The position numbers and the translations under genes are program-made. The notes below the pieces were generated by a model, which was given only the letters and a program-made list of their open reading frames with translations, did no database searches and was not told where the DNA came from. A stretch of 64,000 bases of DNA from Chamaecyparis obtusa (Eukaryota > Streptophyta > Pinopsida > Cupressales > Cupressaceae): the NCBI GenBank assembly GCA_027943335.1, contig BSBK01008855.1, positions 243,501 to 307,500 on the forward strand. The letters run 5' to 3'. Numbering within the stretch: the first letter of the stretch is position 1; the number at the start of each line of letters is the position of its first letter. Positions 35,317-45,587 of the stretch are shown here, piece by piece.

Positions 35317-36315
35317 AAATGAATAGAAGGAAATCATGTTCCCTTCTATAATGTATGAGGGAAATATGAGATCTACTTCTAAATCCAAATTCCCAAAGGA
35401 GAGATCCAAATTGATCAACCAAAAGGTTAATGCACAATCAAAACAATCTATGGAGAATATGAAAGAGGAAGAAAACCTTATATTTCCCTATAAGGGAGTT
35501 GTTCTTGAAATTTGAAATAATTGAAAGGCAAATATTGACCTCAAAATAGGGCAAATTTGGAAAATACCAATTTTTGATGTCTGTGTGCAGTTTTGGGCAA
35601 TTCTATAACCTGTTTCAGACTGGAAATGCTGAGATGAAGAAAACCCCAAAAAAATTTATCTTTCTGACAGTAGGTAGTCTTTGACCCCGAAAAAAAGGTC
35701 AAAGGCTACATTAATATTCTGAAGGTTGACTTTGATTTTATTCACAGATCTTGGAAGTTCACCGAAAAGGGTATCCAAATCCAAGCTCAGATCCAAAGTT
35801 CCACACCTATACCTACAAGAAAAAGAGGGTTTTGTTGTTTGTATGGGGGTTTTGCCTTGGTCAAACCCCAATTTAGGAATTAAAGTTGAAATATAATTGA
35901 AATTGTAATGTGCATAAACAAAGAAAATGGAACTTTTCACCTTGCTTATGTTGAAGTCCTTGTAGAGGATTCAAATCCTCAAATCGACAAGTAGGGATGC
36001 TCCAATGGATATAGAATGAATGTAGGATGTCTCAAATCATTGGCATTTGATCTTCAACACCAAACTTGAATGGATCTTTGAATATGAGGATGCTTGGATG
36101 AATGTAGAAGGATGGATCTTCAAGGGGGCTCCAAAGAGATTGAATCCTTCAATGGCTAACAATGGATCTCCTTGATGAATGCTTGAATGGATTCTAGGCT
36201 TGAAGATGAATGAATGTTTTCTTTCTTTCCTTCTCCTTCTTGCTCGCTTGATTGCACTTGAGAGCTTGAGAGATTGCTTAGTGAGAATGGATGTGAAAAT
36301 GAGAGAGGAAGGCCT

Positions 36316-36324
36316 CCTTTTATA
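36316..36324 (-). promoter_or_regulatory. TATA box, NA-K 5' LTR
   Basis: TATAAAAGG on the minus strand, at the same position as in the 3' LTR. Confidence 0.65.
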
Positions 36325-36560
36325 GTGAACTAGGGCACAAACCTCTAGAGAAGACTGACATTGGGGAATTAAATCCAAATTAACCTTAACCCATCGAAAT
36401 GGACCCATATTAAATGCAATTAAGGATTTACTATCCCAAAAACCCGAAATGGCTGACTCGGAGGTGGGAAAAAGAATCTTTCCAAAACCTGATACCTGAA
36501 AATTAGAAAATGTTGAAATTTGAAATGTGGGTCAAGGAAGAGGTAGACTCTACCCTAGGT

Positions 36561-36623
36561 TAGAGTCAAGATCAACCTTGACCTAGGTTAAAGTCAAGGT
36601 TGACTTTGATCTTGAGGTCAAAC
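36561..36623 (-). promoter_or_regulatory. TTGAC/GTCAA cluster, NA-K 5' LTR
   Basis: Five TTGAC cores in about 60 bp, matching the cluster at 30486-30536 despite local sequence drift. Confidence 0.4.
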
Positions 36624-36826
36624 ACATCAGGACCTCTATCCAAAATGCAAGGAAATGTAGACAGGAAGTGGAAAATAGGTGCAGAAGGAAGCAGAATGGG
36701 GGGGGGGGGGGTGGAAGAAAAATACATGCAAAGACCCAATGAAGGTGCTTAACATGACCCCCAGACCACTTACTTGGAGGGCTAAATGCTCTTACCATGG
36801 AAGTGCTTCCATTTTAAGATGATACA

Positions 36827-39803
36827 GATATACTTTGAATCCCTTATGTGCATCATATGCAAGTAGTATACATACTCCTTCAAGTCTAGAAACAGGTGCA
36901 AAGGTTTCACCATAATGAATATCTTCTTCTTGTGTGTATCCCTTACATACAAGTCTTTCCTTATACCTAGTGACCTCACCATTTTCATTTAACTTGTTCC
37001 TGAAAATCCTCTTAGTACCAATAACATTTTTATCTTTCGGTCTAGGTAATAATGTACAAGTCTTATTCTTCTCAATCTATTCAATTTAGTCATTCATAGC
37101 ATTGATCCATTCCTCATTTTCAAGTGCATCCCTAACATTCTTAGGTTCAATCTCACAAACTAAGCATGTGTTATGTCTTAACTTACTTCGGGTCATCATG
37201 CCATCTTGCTTGTCTCCAATGATTTGATTATGTGGATGGTGTCTTCTAACAAATCTTGCTAGCACTTATTCTCTTATCTATTCATCATTTAGTCCAGGTT
37301 CATTTTCCTACTCAGTAGCTTCTTCCCAATTCTCAGTGTGCATTTTTTGATTCTTGGTAGCATTTTCCTGATGCTCGGTAGACTCAGCCTGTGGCTTTGG
37401 TAGATAATCTGGATCTTCAACATAAGTAAACCTACCATATTCTTTTGGTTCCTTCATGCTTTCTTCATCATTCTTTTTAGCAAACTCTTCAACTCTTACA
37501 TTAGCACTTTCTATCATTTTATTAGTAGCCTTGTTAAAAAATTTATAAGCTTTACTCTTAGTAGAATATCCTAAAAATATTCCTTCATCACCTTTAGAGT
37601 CAAATTTACCATTCCTATCATCTTTCAGAATATAACACTTACTACCAAAGATTCTGAAGTAACTTACATTCGGTGTATATCCAAACCATAACTCGTAAGG
37701 TGTCTTGTTTGTGTCTTTCTTCATTTGAATTAGTTCAGGGTGTATAATGCAGTGCTAACTACCTCTCTCCAGTATATTTGTGCAACATTTTTCTCAATCA
37801 TCAATGTTATAGCACAATCAACAATAGATCAGTTCCTCCTTTCAGTAATTCCATTCTACTGTGGTGTCCTAGGTGCAGAAACCTACCTTTTGATTCTATG
37901 CTCATTACATAAATTAGTGAATTCATCAGAAACAAACTTACCTCCTCTATCACACCTTAAGCATTTTAGTTCTTTTCCAATTTCTTTTTCAACTTTAGCC
38001 TTATACCATTAAACAGTTTGAATGCCTCAGATTTTTCTTTCAAGAGCATTACTGTCGTTAGCTTAGAATAGTCATCAAAAAATGAAATAAAGTATTTATC
38101 ACCATATTAGCTTTGAGTTCTCATAGGACCACATAAGTCAGTGTGTACCAGCTCCAAAATATCTTTAGATGAATAGTCCTTACTTTTAAAGCTAGATTTG
38201 GTCATCTTTCCTTTCTGACATTGATGGCACATAACATGATTAGGTTTGGTTAGACTCAATAGTCCTCTAGTTTTCTCTTTCTATTGATCTTAATCATGTT
38301 ATCAAAGTTTACATGACATAACCTCTTATTCCATAACCATACATCTTCATTTTTCACTAGTAAACAAGAAGTTTCAACATTGTTAAGAGAGAATAAATTA
38401 CCTTTTGATTGTCCTTCAGTACCAACAAGTTTTCTATTTTCATCATAGATTTTCACCTTCTTGTTTTCAAATGCAACTAGGTGACTTGAGTTATTCAGCT
38501 GTGCTACACTCAAAAAATTGTAGTTAAGTCCTTTTACCTAGTATGCATTATCACATCTAATTCTATCATTCAACAAAATAGACCCTTTTCCTTTTACCAT
38601 ACAAGGTGTATCATTTCCAATTTTCACTGATCCTCCATTATAATGCTCAAGATTATCAAACTTATCTTCATCACCAGTCATGTGATGTGTACAACCACTA
38701 TCAATGATCCAAGTATCATTCTTACTAACTTTAGAAATAAGTGCTATTTCTACATACCTTTCCTCCTCTTCTAAATAATCTTTCATTGCAACAAAAACTA
38801 CTTCAATATCATCATCAATGTCTGTGTTGGTGTCATCTTATCCAACAAGGTAACATGCCTTCTTTCCTTTATCTTTGTAATCTAGGTTGTCTCTATTGTT
38901 GTGTTAGTTTCCTCTATTATTCCTTCTGCCAAACTTTCCATCACCAGATCAGTCTTTATCTTCCTCTTTCCTGTTAGGACATCTAGTAGCAATATGGCCA
39001 ACCTATTTACAGTTAAAACAAGCTAAAGGTAACTTTTCCTTATATCTTCCTTTACCTTTTTGTAGTCTCCAAGCCATAAGTGCTTCAAACTCATCAAGCT
39101 CATCTTTAGTATTACTGTCACTTTCATTCTTTATATTATGCTTATTGCTATATTTACCAATCTTAAGAGATGACATAAAAGCAGACTCAACACTTGGTAC
39201 AACACTATTGTCAAAATTATTTAGCTCAAAAGTTGTGAACTTTCCAATTAGACTATCAAGAGTAAGAGTTCTATTAGGTGCAGACCTCATTTCATGAATA
39301 GAAGATATTCTGATTGCATAGACAGGCAACAAGGTTCTCAATATCTTACTTAACATAGTATCTTCAAAAATAATACCTCCCACTCCTCATATATCATTGA
39401 CTACCTCTTTGATTTAATTTGAATATTATGTGATGTTCTCTCCTTATTTCATTTATATGTCATCAAATCTGCCTCTCAAGCTTTGAGCTCTGGCTCTCAT
39501 CACATTCACATCACCACCATAAACTAGAGAAAGTTTATCCCACATTTTCTTCACTATAGTGCAATCCTTGACATCCTCAAATTCAACATCAAATAGAGAA
39601 ACAATAATCTCTATCATAATAATATTGTGTTAATGTCTGTCTCTCAACTGATCAAGAGTCAAAGGTCTAATAGTCATTTGTATGTAGCCATTGTCAAGTA
39701 GAGGTATAACAGATTCTCTAATTCCAAATATGTGAAGCCTCATCTGGCTTTTCCATATGGTGAAGTTATCTTTGTTTGACTTCGACACTTCCCTCTTATA
39801 CAT
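36827..39803 (-). pseudogene. COP-B gag-pol, upstream part
   Basis: Minus-strand polyprotein. The Gag ATG is at 39803 (MYKREVSKSNKDNFTIWKSQ), with Gag text to about 39000, then a knuckle CFNCK-VGHIATRC broken by a stop. Protease WIIDSGCTHHMTGD is near 38690, and GAG-pre-integrase LWNKRLCHVNFDNM is near 38310. The integrase core has VHTDLCGPMRTQS and DDYSK (38050-38150) and a TAG at 37883-37885 after IKR. The post-integrase block KFDSKGDEGIFLGYSTKSK is near 37600, and the RT start has NVIGTK and RLVCKGYTQEE. The coding text stops at KVYL by 36830, where NA-K is inserted. Confidence 0.92.
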
Positions 39804-39854
39804 CTTGTGATCTTTCTGCTCAAGTCCTTAAAAATTTCTTCCAAGCAACCAATA

Positions 39855-39867
39855 CACTCTGATACCA
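39855..39867 (-). other. COP-B primer binding site
   Basis: TGGTATCAGAGTG on the minus strand, 2 nt from the LTR; initiator-Met-tRNA type. Confidence 0.88.
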
Positions 39868-39875
39868 ATTTTTAT

Positions 39876-39916
39876 AATAACTAAGATGGGGGGTGAATCA
39901 TTTAGATCAGTTATCC
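39876..39916 (-). other. LTR-end hairpin, COP-B 5' LTR
   Basis: On the minus strand ATAACTGA pairs with TTAGTTAT (one G-U) around a loop with TTCACCCCCCAT, almost the COP-A loop. Confidence 0.6.
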
Positions 39917-40670
39917 TACAGTCCCAGACACATAGATGTACCTTACAAAACAATTTCAAAAAATTATGTAGCTTGGTAACATAAAATATCAATCTGTCTG
40001 TCCACTTTACCGATTACCAGTAATTATCCAACCGTGATTACCAACTAAATCAACTATGTAGTATGTAAAGTATGATAGCAAAACAATCATAACAAATAAC
40101 ACATAACATAATGATTTAACGTGTAAACCTTGCTAAGGGAAAACCCACCTGGGACCGATAACCAAAAATAATTCACTCTTCTGAAGTGAGATCGGTAAGG
40201 AGCCAACCCTATTAAAGGTTACAATATACACTACTAGGTGTGACTTGGTTAGAGGATTTATCAGTAATAGTTAAATTTTTACCAGCATTCACTATCGGGT
40301 CAACAAGATAACACTTTACATTCAATGAATGTCATAGAGTAGTACAATAAGACTATTAAGTCCACTTGGTTAAGAGATTTTCTGAATCAATGGTTAAACT
40401 GATACAATACTGATGTGATTCAAATACAAATCAATAGCAAATATTCAGATCTATGCTAAGCTCATAAAATCCTCTAATCATTAATCAATTCACTTCCTCA
40501 ATATTTCTTAACTTACTTTCACTCAGTAAATAGCTCTTTGACGCTTGGTAATGTCTGCAGATTGGTTCTTTCATTAACTAGTTTGATTAGACATGCATGA
40601 ATACAATCTTCATGCAAAATCTTTGCAATCTCCTTCTTTCTGACATGTTTCAATTTAATGAAACTCATAT

Positions 40671-40680
40671 CTCTTATATA
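40671..40680 (-). promoter_or_regulatory. TATA-like box, COP-B 5' LTR
   Basis: TATATAAGAG on the minus strand, at the position of 26819-26826. Confidence 0.45.
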
Positions 40681-41379
40681 GACAAGTAAACCATTTTCAT
40701 ATCAGCCTTTGAATTTTTCCTCTTAATCTCCTTCATCCATTTTGTCGTTTAAACCTTCCTCAGTAGATGTGTCCATAACACGTTTCAATCTCATCCTTTA
40801 GATCATCTTTGAATTTTGTCAGTCGTGGATCTCATAACTAACTTTATCCTTAACCTCTAAATCATAACAATTTCCAGCTCATCAAATTCAATTGGCCGTT
40901 CTTAGCATTTAATGTTTTCATCCATACTCGATTAATATAGAAATGCATCGGTGATAACTAGCTCAGTTATAATGTCACCCAGTAAACACTGCATTGGCTT
41001 GGTGTATATAGAAATCTTCAATTACCAACCACATTGACTTGTTCAAATTCAAATCTCTTCTTCATAATAGATTAATGTAACATGCTCAAGTCAACAATGT
41101 AAAGCCATAGACTCATCAATAAGTTACACAATGTTTACCTTATCCTTATCTGTCATATCCATCATTTCTTCATGTAGATATCTTAGTTCTTCATCTTTTC
41201 TTCCTTCAATAGATGTTTAGATGTTTGTAACTATCATGATAAGTACTGCCAAAACTAGTTGACATCGATGACAACATATTAATTGATTTAATCATCTTAC
41301 ATATCATTTCAGTAGCTCGGTGATTTGTTAATCACTATTTCTTCAATTCATCAGATATTCAATCAGTTGTAGTTCATCA

Positions 41380-42184
41380 ACTTCATCACTCCTTTCATCA
41401 AATTTACCTATGTCCTCATCTTTGTTAATGTAACATTTACTACCAATTTGATTGAAATACTTGATAGCAGACACATTTCCACACCAAAGTTCATAAGGTG
41501 TCTTACCAGTGTTTCCTTTTATCTGCACTCATTTGAGAGTATAGACTACAGTGCTGTCTGCTTCACTCCAATATATCTGTAGAACATTCCTTTCAAGAAT
41601 CATGGTCCTAAAAGTATCTAAAATGGACCTTTTCTTTCACTCTACCACTCCATTTTTCTGTGGAGTCCTTGGAGCTAAAAACTATCTCTTTATTCCATGC
41701 TTCTCACAAAAAGTATTGAACTCACCTGATGTAAATTCACCTCTTCTATCTAATCTCAAGTATTTCAAGCTCAATCCTATTCCACTCTCAAATAGGGACT
41801 TAAAATCCTTAAACTTCTCAAAATATTTAGACTTATCCTTCAAGAAAGTCATCCATACCATCTTTGAATAGTCATAAATTATCAACAATAAAGACCTATC
41901 ACCTTGTAAACATATAGTCTCATTAGGACCACACAAATTAGTATGAACAAGATCTAAAAATCCATTTGAATTTTCAGTCTTGGAATGAAAATTAACTCTT
42001 ATTTATTACCAAATTGACATTCCTTGCAAATAGTGTTAGCAGGTTTCTTCATCCTAGGAAGATCTATAATAGTATTATTTTTCACTTATCACCACATTCT
42101 TGTCGAAGTTCACATGACACAACCTTTTATGCCAGAACTAGATTTCATCTATTTTAGAAATATAACAACTTATTTGACCACTAT
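41380..42184 (-). pseudogene. COP-C integrase region
   Basis: Minus-strand copia integrase. GAG-pre-integrase text LCHVNFDKNV is near 42105. The core has LIIYDYSKMVWMTFLKDKS and LRLDRRGEFTSGEFNTFCE (41690-41890), then IKR and a TAG at 41682-41684. After that come APRTPQKNG and ending text GKTPYELWCGN...KFDERSDE. The core Gly of DRGGEF reads Arg. The reading is cut by LTR-S on one side (42185) and by COP-B on the other (41379). Confidence 0.85.
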
Positions 42185-43085
42185 TGACATAGTCAAGGAT
42201 GATGGATCCAATGAAGGACAGTCCAACCTTGCAGCCAACAATCAACACAGTGGAATAACACAACACAAGATATGTTAAAATCAGATTTTCCATTAACATG
42301 CCTGGTTGTAAGGTCTACCAGGTTAGGGCCAATTACAAACAGAAACAATTCTGCAAGATCAACAAGACCCAATCCAATACCAGCTAGTCCAGTTCTAAGA
42401 CAAATCAACAACTGATGAAAACCCTAAGGGAGATCTGAACTTGTACTCGGAAGCCACCAAGTAATATCCTTGTCTCCAAGCATGCAAACCACTAGCTCTA
42501 CTATCACAACCATTAGAATTCAATCTGATCTGCTAGATCTCACAGGATCCAAGATCTTTTCCACAACTTCACTTATCTGATTCCCCAGATCTATTGTGTA
42601 AACAACTACCCAAACCCTCCTTAAATAAAAATCTTCAGCCACAAGTCGGCTGGAAGACATAATTAACTCCTACCAAATAAATATTAAATGCAATACAAGT
42701 CAGCTCTCAAATAGCCTTACAATTATTTAATTCTCCATGTCAGCCTTTAGATCTACATAGGAGAATACAACAAAAGATACCAACAAATGCACCAAGTTAG
42801 CCAACTTAATCACCAAGAACTCCAGTCGATAAACCAGAACTACCGAGTGCCAAAGAAACAACTGAGCACTAGTGAAACATCTAACCAATCCAAGAAACAC
42901 TGAGCAACACAGGCATTACTGAGCACCAGTTCCACCGAGCATCAGAAGTTTCACCGAGTTCCTTCAGCGATCGAGCTTCCTTCAATAATCGAGACCATTA
43001 GTTAAAGCTGCAACTGAGTACCACTGAACCAAAATAGCACACCACCATGCAAATTCATCAAGTACCCTAGAATACCTCCACATCA
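42185..43085. mobile_element. LTR-S, solo LTR
   Basis: 901 bp with TG...CA ends in either orientation (plus: TGACATAG...CCACATCA) and perfect ACTAT duplications (42180-42184, 43086-43090). COP-C coding text lies on both sides: protease region at 43086 onward and pre-integrase at 42110. It is rich in ACCGAG/CTCGGT motifs (about 42840-42970). There is no internal domain, so it is most simply a solo LTR. Confidence 0.88.
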
Positions 43086-43420
43086 ACTATTGAAATGAAA
43101 TATATTATATTTCATCTTTGATCCTATTGCAATCTCTATCCCAGAGTCATTAAGATCTTGTATCTGTCATCCTTGAAGTGCAAGCCATACCCTTTGTCTA
43201 TCAGCTTTCAAATACTAATAAGATTATGTTTCAAACCTTCCACATGAATCACATCATCTATATTATTATTTCCATATAGAAAAATATAACCTCTACCTCA
43301 AATCAGCCCACTAGTATTGTTTCCCCATCTTACAATATCACCATCATAATTCTCATACTTCACAAATTTTCTCTAATCACTAGTCATCAAGAATACTATT
43401 AACTACCTCTGTGACAACAA
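43086..43420 (-). pseudogene. COP-C protease region
   Basis: On the minus strand LMTSD (shifted frame), then KFVKYENYDGDIVRWGNN and DDVIHVEGLKHNLISI. These correspond to the block after the protease motif in COP-A/D/E (KFIKFNNYDGGVARVGNN). The protease catalytic stretch itself is damaged, and several stops and a shift are present. It joins across LTR-S to the integrase part at 42184. Confidence 0.8.
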
Positions 43421-43815
43421 AAATATGCCTTGTGGATCTCTAAACCTCAAACCTTTTAAATTAAGGACACCTAACCATGTCATAAACACACTCCCATGTG
43501 TGCAACCAAAAAATATCAACTTGAACATTATTACCGAATTAACCTCTGTGACTCTATCACCTCACTAGAAAACATGAAAATAACCAGTCATAATCTGTGA
43601 TCTCATAAAGTTCATCCAAATCATCATTTCAACCCCTGAAACATGACATGGATCAAGTAGAAAGCCTCTAGAACATCCCATGAGTTTCATAACTCCTCAT
43701 CTTCAATAACTAATCCTCATCGAACCTCTGGACATACTGCACCACGGGCCAAACTACTTAATAGACACATTGACATCAATGACAACAAATCCAAACTTGC
43801 CAAAAAACATACAAT
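43421..43815. other. unassigned interval with an LTR-like motif
   Basis: Non-coding. On the minus strand TTGTCATTGATGTCAA lies at 43770-43785, the same 16-mer found in the U3 of COP-A/B/D/E. It may be an LTR remnant, perhaps of COP-C, but I found no partner LTR or border. Confidence 0.35.
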
Positions 43816-44171
43816 AAGTTGAAGATGAATAATTTTAGACCATGAAAAATCCCAAAGAAGTATGATTTAGGAAATGTTTATGAAGTACTTTTTCCTAGTG
43901 AACTGAATATTTCACCAGTGTGTAATATTTCAAATTTGATAGAGTATCATGAAGTATTGATAATGAGAGAAAAAAAGAACAATAAAATATTCTAGCATCT
44001 AATTCAGCTACAGAGGAGATAAAAGTCATATTGGATAGTCGTGTTGGAAGAAGCACAAGAAATAGGAAATAGGAAGAGTATCTAATCAAATGGAAAGGAA
44101 GGTCTCTTGAAGATTCATCATGGCTATCAAAGAGTGAGGTTGAGTGCCTTAGTTTTCCTCTACACTCTTGA
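43816..44171 (+). pseudogene. GY2, chromovirus integrase C-terminus and chromodomain
   Basis: Plus-strand remnant. GNVYEVLFPSELNISPV and NISNLIEYHE match the integrase C-terminal region of Ty3 chromoviruses. A frameshift leads into chromodomain text EEYLIKWKGRSLEDSSWL (about 44065-44125) and a TGA at 44169. A TAG interrupts it before EEYL. The rest of this element upstream is missing; it abuts COP-C debris in the opposite orientation. Confidence 0.8.
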
Positions 44172-44322
44172 GATGTCATAAGATCACTTCTCAAATTACA
44201 CAGGGTGTTTGATGCAAGATCATCCAGGGTGTAAGAGAAATCTTGTATCACACAAAAATATTGTCTAGTTTTTCAATAAGGGATATCTTTGGGAAAGGTT
44301 ACTATTTTGGGTAATTTTACTA
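44172..44322 (+). other. probable start of GY2 3' LTR or tail
   Basis: About 150 bp after the chromodomain stop, non-coding. It contains TGATGCAAGATC (44210), a possible LTR start. COP-D interrupts it at 44323, and the same unit seems to continue at 51278. Confidence 0.35.
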
Positions 44323-44876
44323 TGTTAGGAATGAATGCTAAATGTTTGGCAGCCATTCTGTAGCAGTTGTTGTTGCATTCATGACTATGATTGTCATTGA
44401 TGTCAACACAGTGATTTACCAGAGACTTACAGAGAAGCAAACAATGTTTGGATTAGTGCACATGGAATATTTTAGTTGGAGCTATGTGATGTTGAGGATA
44501 TACTCTTTGATATGTTATATGTTTATGGTTAAGAGTGTAGACAGTAATTCATTTATTCATGATAATTCATTTATTCATGAAAGTTATGAGCATTTTGGTG
44601 GAAGTAGTATTCAGGCAATGTTCTTGAGTAGCGGTTTGTGGAAATCGGATGATATCTCCTAATTGGGATAGAATCTAGTTTTATGCAGTTGAAGGGAAGT
44701 TGAAGACACATTTTTAGTGATGTGGATGATAGTGCAAACTTTGAGGTCACACGAGTGAAGAATTATTGTTGTTGGAAGCCGATAGTTTTATGTAATTTTG
44801 ATGTAGCATGTGGAAACTTTTATTTTGTAATTGTATGCCGACTCATTTGTAATTACTTGAGTGTGGTATAAAAGAA

Positions 44877-44884
44877 GGAATGTT
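44877..44884 (+). promoter_or_regulatory. TATA box, COP-D 5' LTR
   Basis: TATAAAAG in GTGTGGTATAAAAGAAGG. Confidence 0.65.
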
Positions 44885-45476
44885 TTTCCTTTTTTTAATA
44901 TGGTTGGATATGTTGATGGATGCATTAAGTGAAGAAAGGAGCTAATGTAGTTGTGAAAGCAAATTTGTGAAGGAAGACATGCGAAGTACATAGATCTGAA
45001 ATTGAGATCTAGTGTAACAGTGAGTGTGGTTTGACACAGTCAGAGAAAAGGTAACATATTTTTGAGATCAGTAATCATTTGATATTATTCTATTGAATAA
45101 TCTAGAGATTAGTTGGACAGCATGTTCAGTGATCTTGCCATTGAAGCTGTTTGGGCAGTGGGTCCTTCTGTCTTCCATAACTCTTAACAGGGTTAGAATC
45201 TTTTAACAGGGATTCAAAATCTCCTAATAGGGATTCATATGTACTAAATGTATTTCATAAGACTCCTAACAGAGTCCATCATTTCACAAGGAATATTCAT
45301 ATTAGTGCATCTTTTGTGGGCATCATTCCCATCGGGGTTTACTCTTTGATCAAGAGGATCCCTAGTTAATATATCTTGTGTCATTGTGTTATTGCGTATG
45401 AATATCTTTCTATGGTTGGTAATTATATTGCTTACATGGTTTAATGCTATTGAATTTGATAAAATTTATAATTATT

Positions 45477-45508
45477 AGATAGCTAATTCCCCCCCCCTCT
45501 CAGTTATC
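45477..45508 (+). other. LTR-end hairpin, COP-D 5' LTR
   Basis: AGATAGCT pairs with AGTTATCT (one G-U) around a C-run. Confidence 0.6.
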
Positions 45509-45533
45509 TTGGTGGACTTTACTTTCTAACAAT

Positions 45534-45545
45534 TGGTATCAGAGC
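45534..45545 (+). other. COP-D primer binding site
   Basis: TGGTATCAGAGC, 2 nt after the LTR. Confidence 0.92.
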
Positions 45546-45587
45546 AGCAGGTCCTTGAAAAAGAAGTTTAACAGCTTAAGGAGATCC

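Larger units (their letters stand above)
29254..36826 (-). mobile_element. NA-K, non-autonomous Ty3-like element nested in COP-B
   Basis: Minus-strand element with LTRs at 35320-36826 (5') and 29254-30730 (3'), reading TGTAT...CTATTCA. It splits the COP-B RT between KVY and the codons for MNMKST. The flanks are ATATC and ATTTT on the minus strand, a decayed duplication at best. The 4.6 kb interior encodes Gag and a protease-like domain with a C-terminal acidic tail. There is no RT, RNase H or integrase anywhere in it. Confidence 0.9.
35320..36826 (-). repeat. NA-K 5' LTR
   Basis: 1,507 bp copy of 29254-30730. It has a run of about 13 G at 36699-36711 where the other LTR has about 7. Confidence 0.93.
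26020..41379 (-). mobile_element. COP-B, Ty1/copia element split by NA-K
   Basis: Minus-strand element. Its 5' LTR is 39870-41379 and its 3' LTR is 26020-27514; the reversed PBS is at 39855-39867. Flanks are CCTTT (26015-26019) and ACTTC (41380-41384), each one change from the CCTTC expected at this spot in the copia coding sequence. I read them as a decayed 5 bp duplication. It inserted into COP-C and later received NA-K at 29254-36826. Confidence 0.93.
39870..41379 (-). repeat. COP-B 5' LTR
   Basis: 1,510 bp copy of 26020-27514. Its PBS-side end is mutated (TTTTATAATAAC for TGTTAGAATAAC on the plus strand). Confidence 0.92.
44323..45531 (+). repeat. COP-D 5' LTR
   Basis: 1,209 bp, repeated at 50081-51272. 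It contains a 17 bp tandem duplication AATTCATTTATTCATGA (about 44546-44579) that is absent from the 3' LTR, so it arose after insertion. Confidence 0.95.

Noticed and set aside
43895..44251. 118-codon minus-strand frame
   Set aside because: It lies opposite the GY2 integrase C-terminus and chromodomain, which are clear on the plus strand.
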